Assembly (NCBI GenBank): GCA_031416415.1
Contig: JANOTP010000071.1
Coordinates: 1 to 64,000 of the forward strand
Reading direction: 5' to 3'
From: JANYCO01 sp031416415
Lineage (GTDB): Bacteria > Bacteroidota > Bacteroidia > Cytophagales > Cytophagaceae
Length of the DNA stretch: 64,000 nt
Below, piece after piece: positions 8,502-16,732 of the stretch; position 1 is the stretch's first letter; the number at the start of each line of letters is the position of its first letter. Below the pieces are notes generated by a model that made no database searches, had not been told where the DNA came from, and saw nothing but the letters and a program-made list of their open reading frames with translations. A program made the position numbers and the translations under genes.

Positions 8502-11126
8502 ATGAGTGTGAAAAAATGGAAGTTGATAGTACTATTTATGTTGTTGGCTACAACAATGGTTTCCAATGCACAGATTGTAAAGGGGTATTTTCCTTATTAT
8601 AGATCTGCAGCGGATGTGGCAAATGTTCAGTATACAAAACTAACAGATATCGTCTATGCTTTTGCTGCAGTGGATGCGAATGGAAACCTCCAAATTATGG
8701 GACCAGGTGGTACGCCTGACCTTTCATTATTTACTCCTTTAAAAAATAACTGCACTACCAACGGTGTTAGGTTGTGGATAGCAATCGGTGGTTGGGGATT
8801 GTCTGGTAATTTTTCCAGTGTAGCTGCAAATACTACTAAACGAAATACGCTGGCTACTGCTTGTCTTAATTTATGCACTACCTATGGTTTAGCAGGAATT
8901 GATATAGATTGGGAGTTTCCAGCTGCTGGTGATAAAACAAATTATACTGCAATGTTAGCGGCAATCAAAAGTCAATTAGGCTCTACTTACAAACTTTCAG
9001 CAGCATTAGGGGGAGAATCTTTTAATTATAGTTGTGTTGCTTCTGGCCATGCAGTAGGAGTTGAGCCTGCGGCATTTGCACAATTAGATTATTTCAACGT
9101 AATGACCTACGATGCGCCTTCCTGTTTTCCAAACCACTCATCGCTAGATTTTATGACAAGATCTATGGATGGTTGGAATGCTTTGGGATGTCCGTATAGT
9201 AAAATGATTCCTGGTATTGCTTTTTATACAGCCTCTGGTTTGCTTTGGAGTAGCTTTGCTACTGCGGCTCGTTTTAACGATGCAGATGGCATTGACGGAG
9301 GTACAAGTTTTGACTCTAAACTTACTATTGAGGCAAAGATAAACCAAGCCATGGCTGTCAAAGGATCTCCAGGTGTAATGGTTTGGGAGCTGTCTCAAGA
9401 TTTACCAGGATCAAATCCATTAAATCTTACAACAGTAATGAAAAATGCCGTTGATGCCAATGCCTGTCCTATTGGTAATCCTTCATTAGGTCCCGACCAA
9501 TCGTTATGTGGCGTTGCTTCAATTCTTTTGAATAGTAATATTGCTGCAGCAACAGGTAGAACATTTTCATGGAAAAAAGATGGAAGTGGAATAGCGGGTA
9601 CTGGTCCTACACTTTCCATATCAACTGGTGGAACATACGAAGTCACAATAGTAGAAGGTACCTGTACGAAGAATGATATCATTGTTATTACTGCTGTTTT
9701 ACCAACACCTGATTTAGGTAGTAACAAAGTAATTTGTGACCCTGCTACCTATAATCTAGTTCCCGCTAACCTAGCAACCTTTCCTGGAAGTACTACTTGG
9801 CAATGGAAAAAAGATGGATCGGATATAGCAGGTGCAACTGCTTCTACACTTTCTAACGTTAGGGTGGCCGGTATTTATAGACTTACGGCAAGTATAATTG
9901 GTTGCTCAAGTACATTGCAGAATGTGACGCTTACCTCTACCATTGCTACACCTGCTGATGGTTGTGCTTCAACTGCACCTGTTTTCCTTTCTATATCCAA
10001 TGCAGTCGCAGGGCCATACAGTTGGTATGATATGGCCATAGGTGGAACATTACTTATTACGGGTACATCTTATAGCGCTCCTGCTTCAGGAACTTATTAT
10101 GTACAGGATGGTGCTTCTTCACCTCCTTATTATATAGGTCTTGCAGGGCCTGCAAATTCATTTCAAAATCCTACAGGTACTACGATTGGAATGAATTTTA
10201 CGACTACCAATACCGTGACAATAAATTTTGTAGACGTATATGTGCCTACTGGTGCTTCAGGAAATGTTCAAATTAAAATAAGAAACAATGCTAATACTGC
10301 GGATGTCCTTACTGGACCTGTAACAGCAGTAAATAATAGCACAGGCGCAATACAAAAGATTAAAGTTCCAGTTGGAGGAAGTCTTCCAGCAGGAAGTTAT
10401 AAAATGGTAGACGTTGGTACCGTAAATCTACATGTAAACTCAGCGCCAACATATCCTATAAACGTAACGGACGTTTCAATTACTAGTTCTTTTGGATTAG
10501 GAAGTTATGCCTTTTTCTTTAATTGGGAAATTGCAGGTTCGGGAAGTAGTTGTAAACGGTTGCCTGTAATAGCCACGGTAAATGCTAGCTGTGCAGTAGC
10601 ACCAGTTACGTTAATGAATTTTTCGGCAGCTCAAAAAGAAGGTTATGTAGTATTGAATTGGACAACGGCTCAAGAAATTGACAATAATTATTTTATACTT
10701 GAAAAATCGTCAGACGCTATTCATTTTTCTGAATTAGTAAAAATGAATGGACACGGCACTACGTCTACTATTCAAGAATATTATTATTCTGATCGTGATC
10801 TTAACACGGATAAAATTTATTATCGATTGGCACAATATGATTTTGACGGTACTGTACATTATAGTTCAGTTGTTTCGATTGAAACTATAGCGTCCTCTAT
10901 CTCACTAGCTCCAAATCCATTTTCTACTTCTTCTACTCTTTTAATTTATGGTAAAGAAGAAAAAATAAACTTTACAATTACTGATATTCAGGGAAGGCTG
11001 ATAGAGCAGGGAACTTCAACTCCCGGACAAGAGATGCTAATAGGAGAGAAGCTTTCTGCTGGAACGTATATTTTACAAATTCAATTTTCAGATCGAAAAG
11101 TTGTAAAAAGAATTATTAAAGAATGA
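8502..11126 (+). CDS. Secreted GH18 chitinase with T9SS sorting domain
   Basis: Glycoside hydrolase family 18 enzymes cleave chitin by substrate-assisted catalysis. The 874-residue protein has a signal peptide (residues 1-24, ending SNAQ), a GH18 barrel (about 25-320) with AIGGWG and the active-site block AGIDIDWEFP (131-140), so the acid/base Glu138 and Asp134/Asp136 are kept, but the first Asp of DxxDxDxE is Ala131. Ig-like and beta-sandwich modules follow (about 325-690), then a linker domain with LNWTTAQEIDNNYF. The last ~75 residues are a T9SS type A sorting domain (SLAPNPFSTSS ... GTYILQI ... KRIIKE). Export would be Sec followed by T9SS. It lies 33 nt upstream of a paralogue. Confidence 0.93.
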   Translation: MSVKKWKLIVLFMLLATTMVSNAQIVKGYFPYYRSAADVANVQYTKLTDIVYAFAAVDANGNLQIMGPGGTPDLSLFTPLKNNCTTNGVRLWIAIGGWGLSGNFSSVAANTTKRNTLATACLNLCTTYGLAGIDIDWEFPAAGDKTNYTAMLAAIKSQLGSTYKLSAALGGESFNYSCVASGHAVGVEPAAFAQLDYFNVMTYDAPSCFPNHSSLDFMTRSMDGWNALGCPYSKMIPGIAFYTASGLLWSSFATAARFNDADGIDGGTSFDSKLTIEAKINQAMAVKGSPGVMVWELSQDLPGSNPLNLTTVMKNAVDANACPIGNPSLGPDQSLCGVASILLNSNIAAATGRTFSWKKDGSGIAGTGPTLSISTGGTYEVTIVEGTCTKNDIIVITAVLPTPDLGSNKVICDPATYNLVPANLATFPGSTTWQWKKDGSDIAGATASTLSNVRVAGIYRLTASIIGCSSTLQNVTLTSTIATPADGCASTAPVFLSISNAVAGPYSWYDMAIGGTLLITGTSYSAPASGTYYVQDGASSPPYYIGLAGPANSFQNPTGTTIGMNFTTTNTVTINFVDVYVPTGASGNVQIKIRNNANTADVLTGPVTAVNNSTGAIQKIKVPVGGSLPAGSYKMVDVGTVNLHVNSAPTYPINVTDVSITSSFGLGSYAFFFNWEIAGSGSSCKRLPVIATVNASCAVAPVTLMNFSAAQKEGYVVLNWTTAQEIDNNYFILEKSSDAIHFSELVKMNGHGTTSTIQEYYYSDRDLNTDKIYYRLAQYDFDGTVHYSSVVSIETIASSISLAPNPFSTSSTLLIYGKEEKINFTITDIQGRLIEQGTSTPGQEMLIGEKLSAGTYILQIQFSDRKVVKRIIKE

Positions 11127-11159
11127 TAGAAATTAAAATAATAAAAATTTAAAAATAAA

Positions 11160-14051
11160 ATGAAAACTAAAAAGAATTACTTACTTGCCTTTTTTTTAAC
11201 CGTTCTTATTTCTAGTAGTGTTTTTTCGCAAAGAATAGTAGGCTATTTTCCCGACTATCAATACGCTGCTGGTACCGTAAATCAGATTCAATATGCAAAG
11301 CTAACGCACTTGATCTATTTTTCTTTAAGTCCAATGTCTAACAATGGAACAGTTTCCACCGCTACTTCTACATGGTTTAATCTTGCTAGTTTTAATGCAG
11401 TAGTTGACGCAGCAAAAACTGCCAATCCAAATATAAAAATAATTATTGCTACAGGTGGCGCTCCTGCTTCTGGTGATGGAGGAAGTAATGGAGGAGACAT
11501 ACATTTAAGGCTCAGAGATATTGCAGCAAATACAGTCGCTGGCTCTAGAGCTCAATTTGTAAGCGATATTGGCAATTTTATCCAGACCTATTCTAGGACT
11601 GTGGGCGGCGTTACGTATACCTTAGACGGATGGGATTTTGATTGGGAGTTTCCAAATTACCTTAATAGTAATGCTGCGGATACAACCAACTTTCGAAACT
11701 TACTTGGCTTGATGCGAACCCGATTAAATACTGCGGGAACTGCACTATGTAAAAATTTAGAAATATCGATCGCTGTAAACGGTGAGCCAAGTATATTTCA
11801 AACAAATCCAAGTACTGCTTCCTATTTAAGTCCGGGAGTAATTAATAATGTTGACTACGTTAATATAATGTCCTACGATGCAAATTTAGCAGCGCATCCG
11901 ACGTATTCTAATCATGGTCCGCTATCGTTTGCTCAAGATGCCGTTATAGCGCTCACAAGTCCCCCATTCAACTGGCCTAAAAATAAATTACTAATAGGTA
12001 TTCCATTTTATGGTAAAAACGGAGGCACATCTTCTAGCTATAGTGCGATCAATTCAACCAACAGCGCTGCAATATATAATAACGTATCGGATGTAAGCGG
12101 AGGCTTTGGTTATAATGCCTGCCCTACAATTACAGATAAAGTTAATTATGTAAAAGCTCAAGGATTGGCAGGAGTATTTATTTGGGAAGTAACGTTGGAC
12201 CGTAAAACAACTCCTGCAGCATCGGCTACAAATTCTCTTTTGAGTTGCACCTATTCAGCAGTAGGAAGTACAATCTGGACTTCCCCTGAAATGACTTGTT
12301 GTCAGAAACCTGCCTTAGGAAATGATATCTCTTCTTGTAATTCTGCTTATCCTATAACGTTGAACTCTGCAACTACTGTTGGCTCGGGTACTTATGTATG
12401 GAAAAGAATAGCACCTACTACGACTACCTTAAGTGCAGCGTTTACTAATACCGCCACAGTTACTTCTGGCGATGGACCTGGTACGTATGTGGTGATAAGA
12501 ACAGAGACTATAAGTGGAGCACTATGTAGTAGATCAGATACTCTTATTATAAATGCATCGCTACCTAGCCCTGTCTTTGCAGCATCGTCTATAAGTTTAT
12601 GTACTGCTTCTTACTTGCTTACACCAACAAATAGTTTTGCTTTCCCTGCTGGGACTACCTTTCAATGGCAATTTAATAGTTCAAACATAACGGGTCAAAC
12701 TACTACTAGTATGTATGCTTCTACACAAGGAATATATACGCTTGTAGCTTCTCTTACTGGATGTGGTAGCACTTCTGCAAGTGTTACGATAACTGCGGGT
12801 TCAGGTACTGGAATACCTGTAGATGCTTGTAGGACTACTGCTGGCACACTCGCATTATCGGTTTCTGGTGGTACAGGCCCTTTTAATTGGTACAATCAAG
12901 ATAGTCCGTATGGTTCTGTTTTGACAGGTGGAGCAAATACTAGTACGTTTACAACTCCTGTCTTGCCACTTCCTTCTACCACTTATTATTATGTGGAAGA
13001 TGCAGGAGTACTCGGTACTACTTATGCAGTAGGAATTCTTACTTCTAGTGTTTGCGGTGCTTGTGCGCAAAGCTCTCCCGTTGCTGCCACCTCAACACTG
13101 ACGAGCCTTGCTATGGAATTTGTGGTGACTAATCCTATTAGAATTAACAGTGTAGATTTGTATGCTTGGGGTGGTTCTGCATATCCTTTTACTTACAAAA
13201 TAGAAATATTTAATCAAAATAATACGATTGTTTATACTAGCCCTAACATTACTTATACTGTTTCTGGTCTTAAAACAGAAGTGCTGAATGCTAGTTTAAA
13301 TCCTGGTACTTATAGAATGAGAACAGTCGTAGTTTCCGGTGGCGCTCCAGCTCCAGCATTTTTGCACGAAGGGACTTCTAGCTTTCCTTATACGGGAACA
13401 GATATTTCTATAACTGTACAAAGAAATCTTGCTTCGTACGGCCCTTTCTTAAATTGGAAAATTTCAAATGTAAATGGATGTGGTCGTATAAAAGTTCGAG
13501 CTACCGTAGCTGCCAGCTGTAGTGCTCCTTTAGCAGTTGAGTTGATTGAACTAGATGCAACGAGAAGTGGTAATACAGTTTCGGTAGATTGGACAACCTC
13601 TACTGAACAAAACAACGATCGTTTTGAAATAGAGCGTTCTTCAAATGGAATTGATTTTGTAAAAATTGGAACCTCAGAAGGAGCAGGCAATTCTGGTCAA
13701 CTGAAGTACTATAATTTTATAGACGATAAACCATCGAGTAGATTAAACTATTATCGTTTAAAACAAATAGATTTTGATCAACGCTATACCTATAGCGACA
13801 TTGTTTCTGTAGACATGCAAAATCAAACGACAATAAGAATAGCTCCCAATCCTTTTACTGAATCTTTTTCAGTTTATTCTGATGCAACAGGCAAAAAAAA
13901 TATTTTTGTTTATGATTTGTCAGGTGCGGAACTAATGAATATATCTTCTGAAGCTATTACTGTTGAACTAGGTAATGGACTGAAACCTGGGTTGTATATT
14001 GTTAAAGTAATGATGGAAGGAGCTACTCAAACTTTTAAGGTAATTAAATAA
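11160..14051 (+). CDS. Secreted GH18 chitinase with T9SS sorting domain (paralogue)
   Basis: This 963-residue protein has the same plan as its upstream neighbour: signal peptide ending VFSQ at residue 24, a GH18 barrel beginning RIVGYFPDYQ, a complete catalytic motif LDGWDFDWEFP with Asp156, Asp159, Asp161 and Glu163, Ig-like and beta-sandwich modules, the NxDRFEIERSSNGIDF-type linker domain, and a C-terminal T9SS type A sorting domain (IAPNPFTESFSVYS ... GLYIVKVMMEG ... TFKVIK). The first gene probably arose from, or gave rise to, this one by duplication, followed by active-site divergence. The two are presumably cotranscribed for extracellular chitin breakdown. No transport or chitobiase genes lie beside them. 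Confidence 0.94.
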   Translation: MKTKKNYLLAFFLTVLISSSVFSQRIVGYFPDYQYAAGTVNQIQYAKLTHLIYFSLSPMSNNGTVSTATSTWFNLASFNAVVDAAKTANPNIKIIIATGGAPASGDGGSNGGDIHLRLRDIAANTVAGSRAQFVSDIGNFIQTYSRTVGGVTYTLDGWDFDWEFPNYLNSNAADTTNFRNLLGLMRTRLNTAGTALCKNLEISIAVNGEPSIFQTNPSTASYLSPGVINNVDYVNIMSYDANLAAHPTYSNHGPLSFAQDAVIALTSPPFNWPKNKLLIGIPFYGKNGGTSSSYSAINSTNSAAIYNNVSDVSGGFGYNACPTITDKVNYVKAQGLAGVFIWEVTLDRKTTPAASATNSLLSCTYSAVGSTIWTSPEMTCCQKPALGNDISSCNSAYPITLNSATTVGSGTYVWKRIAPTTTTLSAAFTNTATVTSGDGPGTYVVIRTETISGALCSRSDTLIINASLPSPVFAASSISLCTASYLLTPTNSFAFPAGTTFQWQFNSSNITGQTTTSMYASTQGIYTLVASLTGCGSTSASVTITAGSGTGIPVDACRTTAGTLALSVSGGTGPFNWYNQDSPYGSVLTGGANTSTFTTPVLPLPSTTYYYVEDAGVLGTTYAVGILTSSVCGACAQSSPVAATSTLTSLAMEFVVTNPIRINSVDLYAWGGSAYPFTYKIEIFNQNNTIVYTSPNITYTVSGLKTEVLNASLNPGTYRMRTVVVSGGAPAPAFLHEGTSSFPYTGTDISITVQRNLASYGPFLNWKISNVNGCGRIKVRATVAASCSAPLAVELIELDATRSGNTVSVDWTTSTEQNNDRFEIERSSNGIDFVKIGTSEGAGNSGQLKYYNFIDDKPSSRLNYYRLKQIDFDQRYTYSDIVSVDMQNQTTIRIAPNPFTESFSVYSDATGKKNIFVYDLSGAELMNISSEAITVELGNGLKPGLYIVKVMMEGATQTFKVIK

Positions 14052-14091
14052 TTGAGAGATTCCGTATATGACCTCTAAGTGTCAAGTCCCA

Positions 14092-14160
14092 TTCTCTCGC
14101 TGGCGCAAGTCTCCAGACTTGTGCCTACTATTTTGTAGCCCTCTGGGCGGATTATTCGAA
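14092..14160 (+). repeat. REP-like unit A (solitary)
   Basis: It contains the 24-nt imperfect palindrome at 14102-14125 (GGCGCAAGTCTCC and its complement), a second small palindrome GCCCTCTGGGC (14138-14148) and a TTATTCGAA tail. It is the same composite unit as at 14312-14391 and 15022-15093, in the same orientation as the former. It lies about 40 nt after the second chitinase stop, so it would be in its 3' UTR. Confidence 0.75.
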
Positions 14161-14311
14161 GGACTAAATTAATAGTAAAGATGAATTCTATTAGAGTCTT
14201 TAGTCCCATAGTTAGTAGGATTGAGTTTGATAGAGGAAAATAATTCTTATAGTGTGAATCCATTAAGCATTGTTAAATTTACGGATATCAGATAGTGAAT
14301 AATTACTTTTT

Positions 14312-14391
14312 GCTTCGAATAACCCTGCTGGCGCAAGCCTCAAGGCTTGTGCCTTCTATTTTGCAGCCCTCAGGGCGGTTTATTCGAAGCC
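14312..14391 (+). repeat. REP-like unit B
   Basis: The outer ends GCTTCGAATAA (14312-14322) and TTATTCGAAGC (14380-14390) are perfect complements. Inside lie a 24-nt palindrome (14330-14353) and GCCCTCAGGGC (14366-14376). The unit ends 19 nt beyond the transposase stop codon. Confidence 0.8.
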
Positions 14392-14409
14392 TAAAATCAG
14401 TAAGAGCAA

Positions 14410-14946
14410 CTATCCAATATCCGTAAGCTTAACAATGCCTTCAGGATTGGCACTGCTATAGGGATAATTCTCTTCCGTAAGACTTAATCCAGCCTCTACT
14501 GGATTTCTATGAATATAATCTCGTTTCTGATTTATAAATTCAATGCTAAAACAATCAATTGGATGATTATCCTGAATCCAAAACTGAAAGTTCGTATTAT
14601 TTGAATTGGATTTAGCAAAATACTTAAACAAATACAATAGCCACTCTTTTCTACTCTCTTGAGGGTTTTCTTCTATCATCTTGTGAATCTTTTTTGCTGT
14701 GTAACTTTTAAAACTACCTAATAATTCGCCTAAATCCCCATCTTCTCTCACCCTGCATATCATGTGCAAATGGCTTGGCATTAAATTGTAAATAAAAATT
14801 TCCAATCCCTTATTATCGACACAGTAATTTAGGTTATTTAAAAGTTCAATAGCATATTCTTTTCTAGTAAAAACATCTATCCAACCTACTACTGTAAGTG
14901 TTACAAAAAAGGTACCTCCAGGATAAAATTTATATTTTGTAGACAT
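14410..14946 (-). CDS. REP-associated tyrosine transposase (RAYT, Y1 HUH family)
   Basis: RAYTs are single-strand HUH endonucleases that bind and cut REP palindromes. I start the gene at ATG 14946 (MSTKYKFYPGGTFFVTLTVV, 178 aa). The open frame reaches back to 15012, but those 22 extra residues are a hydrophobic stretch absent from the family. Hallmarks are FFVTLTVVGW near the start, the HUH-type metal site MPSHLHMICR, the segment LGELLGSFKSYTAKKIH with the candidate catalytic tyrosine, FWIQDNHPIDCFS, and the C-terminal DYIHRNPVEAGL typical of these proteins. No frameshift is seen, so it may be active. It is flanked by mirrored REP units. Confidence 0.9.
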   Translation of the reverse strand: MSTKYKFYPGGTFFVTLTVVGWIDVFTRKEYAIELLNNLNYCVDNKGLEIFIYNLMPSHLHMICRVREDGDLGELLGSFKSYTAKKIHKMIEENPQESRKEWLLYLFKYFAKSNSNNTNFQFWIQDNHPIDCFSIEFINQKRDYIHRNPVEAGLSLTEENYPYSSANPEGIVKLTDIG

Positions 14947-15021
14947 AAATAAAAAATTAAAAATTGAAACCAAAAGTAAAAATAAATTTCTAAAATTAAA
15001 ATTCTTAGCCATTAATACTTA

Positions 15022-15093
15022 GGGCTTCGAATAAACCGCCCTGAGGGCTGCAATATAGAAGGCACAAGTCTGGAGACTTGCGCCAGCGGGGTT
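15022..15093 (-). repeat. REP-like unit C (inverted relative to B)
   Basis: The reverse complement matches unit B: palindrome GGCACAAGTCTGG and complement at 15061-15084, GCCCTGAGGGC at 15038-15048, and GGGCTTCGAATAAA at the transposase-proximal end (from 15022). The distal end is degenerate. It sits just upstream of the transposase gene. Confidence 0.8.
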
Positions 15094-15139
15094 GATTAGA
15101 ATACTCGCTCTTTTCGTATTTTGCTTGAATATGATTCAT
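15094..15139 (-). pseudogene. Possible 5' stub of a fifth cassette gene cut by the REP element
   Basis: On the minus strand an ATG at 15139 lies 19 nt past the G of the attC-like site at 15150-15286, the same distance range (12-38 nt) seen for the other cassette genes. Its frame reads MNHIQAKYEKSEYS and then runs into REP unit C. I infer that a cassette gene began here and was interrupted or replaced by the REP/RAYT element. The stub is too short to identify. Confidence 0.3.
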
Positions 15140-15149
15140 TTCGTCAATT

Positions 15150-15286
15150 GTGCATAACGAACGGTATTTACGCTTTTTTCGGGAGTGACGAAGACGGCTC
15201 TATCCCCCGAAGTGAACTGAATAAAGGCGAGTGAACTAGCCCAAACCATGAAGCCAGAAAATGAGTAAATATTGTGTTATGTGATG
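15150..15286 (-). repeat. attC-like site delta (137 bp)
   Basis: Read on the minus strand it starts CATCACATAAC (15286-15276) and ends GTTATGCAC (15158-15150), with complementary arms just inside (AATATTTAC / GTAAATACC). It is closely similar along its length to the site at 16587-16720. The AAC...GTT ends, the length and the position just after a gene stop fit an integron attC site, although the outer boxes deviate from the strict GTTRRRY consensus. Confidence 0.65.
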
Positions 15287-15291
15287 TAATT

Positions 15292-15921
15292 TTAGTTTAT
15301 CTGTTTGCATTGAAATTCGTACTTATTTTCTTTTTTGCTTATTGTCAGCTTGAATTTCCCGTAGTCCGGTGAAAAATACGGAGACATTTCTCCCCATATA
15401 ATCGTCTCATTGTTGTTTGTCTCAAGTCCAGAAAGCTTTAGTTGTATTTCTCCGATCAAATCGTCAACAATATCAAAAAAAGTTGTCTTACCGTTTTGCG
15501 TGATACCGAAAACAAAGAAACTGGCTGATTCTTGCTCCATTTCCTTTTCTGAATTCTTGAAAGCGTATGCGAATGAAAACAAATCTTGTCCAGATGCATT
15601 ATGATAATGTTTGTGGTCTTTCAAGTAAATCTCGCCACAGAATAGAGAATCCTTTTTACACGCATTGTTTATAAAAACAGTTGCAATGCTGTCAATCTCA
15701 TTCTGGAAGTCTTCCGAGATTTTGTATTCAACTTCTTGAATATTGTTTTTAAAGTCCCGCAATTTTGTACTGTCACATTCATTATCAGTTTGTGCGTCCG
15801 AACCCTTCACAGTTTGTTTCAGTGAATCGGTTTTCTCGGTCGTTAAATTAGTTTGTTCGGTCTCAGTCTTGCAACTTGTCAAGATAATGAAGGTCGATAT
15901 TATCAATACTGCTGTCTTCAT
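15292..15921 (-). CDS. Cassette-encoded lipoprotein, unknown function
   Basis: I do not recognise this 209-residue protein. It starts MKTAVLIISTFIILTSCK, a lipoprotein signal with a lipobox cysteine at residue 17, followed by a Thr/Lys/Glu/Asp-rich linker (about 18-50) and a mixed alpha/beta domain with several cysteines (residues ~75-205). It is probably anchored to a membrane. Its start lies 6 nt after the end of one attC-like site (15927-16062) and its stop 6 nt before the next (15150-15286), so it fills a cassette on its own and has no operon partners. Such tight packing is typical of integron cassettes and implies lateral acquisition. Confidence 0.75.
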   Translation of the reverse strand: MKTAVLIISTFIILTSCKTETEQTNLTTEKTDSLKQTVKGSDAQTDNECDSTKLRDFKNNIQEVEYKISEDFQNEIDSIATVFINNACKKDSLFCGEIYLKDHKHYHNASGQDLFSFAYAFKNSEKEMEQESASFFVFGITQNGKTTFFDIVDDLIGEIQLKLSGLETNNNETIIWGEMSPYFSPDYGKFKLTISKKENKYEFQCKQIN

Positions 15922-15926
15922 ATTAT

Positions 15927-16062
15927 ATCACATCACTGTTTCGGGCTTTGCGTTGGTGGGCTTTTGAAACCGTAAACCGTCTGCCAGCACTAACGGTTAT
16001 TAATTGCTTAAATGTTTCTATTCGCACTGTCCGCCCACGAACGCAAAACCCGTGTTAGCGGT
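15927..16062 (-). repeat. attC-like site gamma (136 bp)
   Basis: On the minus strand it runs from ACCGCTAAC (16062-16054) to GTGATGTGAT (15936-15927). Long complementary arms lie inside: CGGGTTTTGCGTT on one side and AACGCAAAGCCCG on the other, extending to about 20 bp. The right-hand core has GTG where GTT is expected, one base away from a perfect match with the far end of the next cassette. Confidence 0.65.
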
Positions 16063-16081
16063 TCGTTGTTTTTGTCTTGGT

Positions 16082-16537
16082 TTATTCGTCATTCAGTGAA
16101 TTAATTCCCTGTTCTTTAAGTTTAGCTAATGCGTCTTTCATTACTTTAACTTGTTCTGGAGGGTGTCCTTGCCAATTAGTAACTTCACCAACTATTTTAA
16201 ATGGTTGTGTCGAACGATAAGATTTTGTCGGGTTACCAGGGAATTTTTTGTCCGTCAAGTCAGGGTCGTCTTCGATTGGTCCTGTTGGTTCGACTAAATA
16301 AATTCTTTCTCGTTCTTCCCCAAATGCTAGTTCAGCACCCCAAATTGCAGCGTCCAATGTTGCGGAAAGGAAAATGTATTTAGCGTTTTTTCTTTGTCCG
16401 TAATTAGAGTTGAAACCAACTTCGATTAATTCACCAACCTTCAAGTCAGACCTTGTTCCGTGAAAATATGTCTGTGCGAAAGGTGTCGCACCGTGTCCGC
16501 TGGATTTTTGGTCGCCATTAGTTTTTTCCATTGTCAT
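16082..16537 (-). CDS. arr: Rifampin ADP-ribosyltransferase (Arr family)
   Basis: Arr enzymes transfer ADP-ribose from NAD+ to a hydroxyl of rifamycins, inactivating them. The 151-residue length fits. Signature blocks are TYFHGTRSDLKVGELIEVGF, LSATLDAAIWGAELA, RIYLVEPTGPIEDDPDLTD, KFPGNPTKSYR and VGEVTNWQGHPPE. By alignment from memory with the Mycobacterium smegmatis enzyme, His19 corresponds to His26, Asp84 to Asp91 and Tyr49 to Phe56, so one binding-site residue may differ. Translation may start at 16537 or at the next Met (16531). arr-2 and arr-3 are well-known integron cassettes, and this copy also occupies its own cassette between attC-like sites. Whether it confers resistance is not shown. 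Confidence 0.93.
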   Translation of the reverse strand: MTMEKTNGDQKSSGHGATPFAQTYFHGTRSDLKVGELIEVGFNSNYGQRKNAKYIFLSATLDAAIWGAELAFGEERERIYLVEPTGPIEDDPDLTDKKFPGNPTKSYRSTQPFKIVGEVTNWQGHPPEQVKVMKDALAKLKEQGINSLNDE

Positions 16538-16586
16538 ATTTTATTTTAAAAATGTATTGTGTTTGTTTGTATGTCGTACTACAATG

Positions 16587-16720
16587 ACCGCTAACGAACT
16601 GTATTTACGCTTTTTCGGGATTAACGAAGCGGAACTTACCCACCGAAGTGAACTGAATAAAGGCGAGTAAACTAGTCCAAACCATGAAGCCCGAAAATGC
16701 ATGAATACTGTGTTAGTGGC
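16587..16720 (-). repeat. attC-like site beta (134 bp)
   Basis: On the minus strand it begins GCCACTAAC (16720-16712) and ends GTTAGCGGT (16595-16587). Inner arms pair (ACAGTATTCATGCATTTTCGGG against CCCGAAAAAGCG...ACAGTTC, imperfectly). It shares most of its sequence with site delta, including AACTGAATAAAGGCGAGT and CCAAACCATGAAGCC. Confidence 0.7.
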
Positions 16721-16732
16721 TGTATTTTTTTC

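Larger units (their letters stand above)
14312..15093 (-). mobile_element. REP/RAYT element (transposase gene between mirrored REP units)
   Basis: A single Y1/HUH transposase gene is bracketed by two copies of the same double-palindrome unit in opposite orientation: unit B at 14312-14391 on the 3' side of the gene and unit C at 15022-15093 on its 5' side. The mirrored REPs around a RAYT gene match the known REPtron arrangement. The boundaries are my reading of the repeat ends; no target duplication was identified. Confidence 0.7.

Noticed and set aside
14947..15012. N-terminal extension of the RAYT transposase
   Set aside because: It encodes a hydrophobic stretch foreign to the family; the conserved start is MSTKYKFYPGG at 14946.
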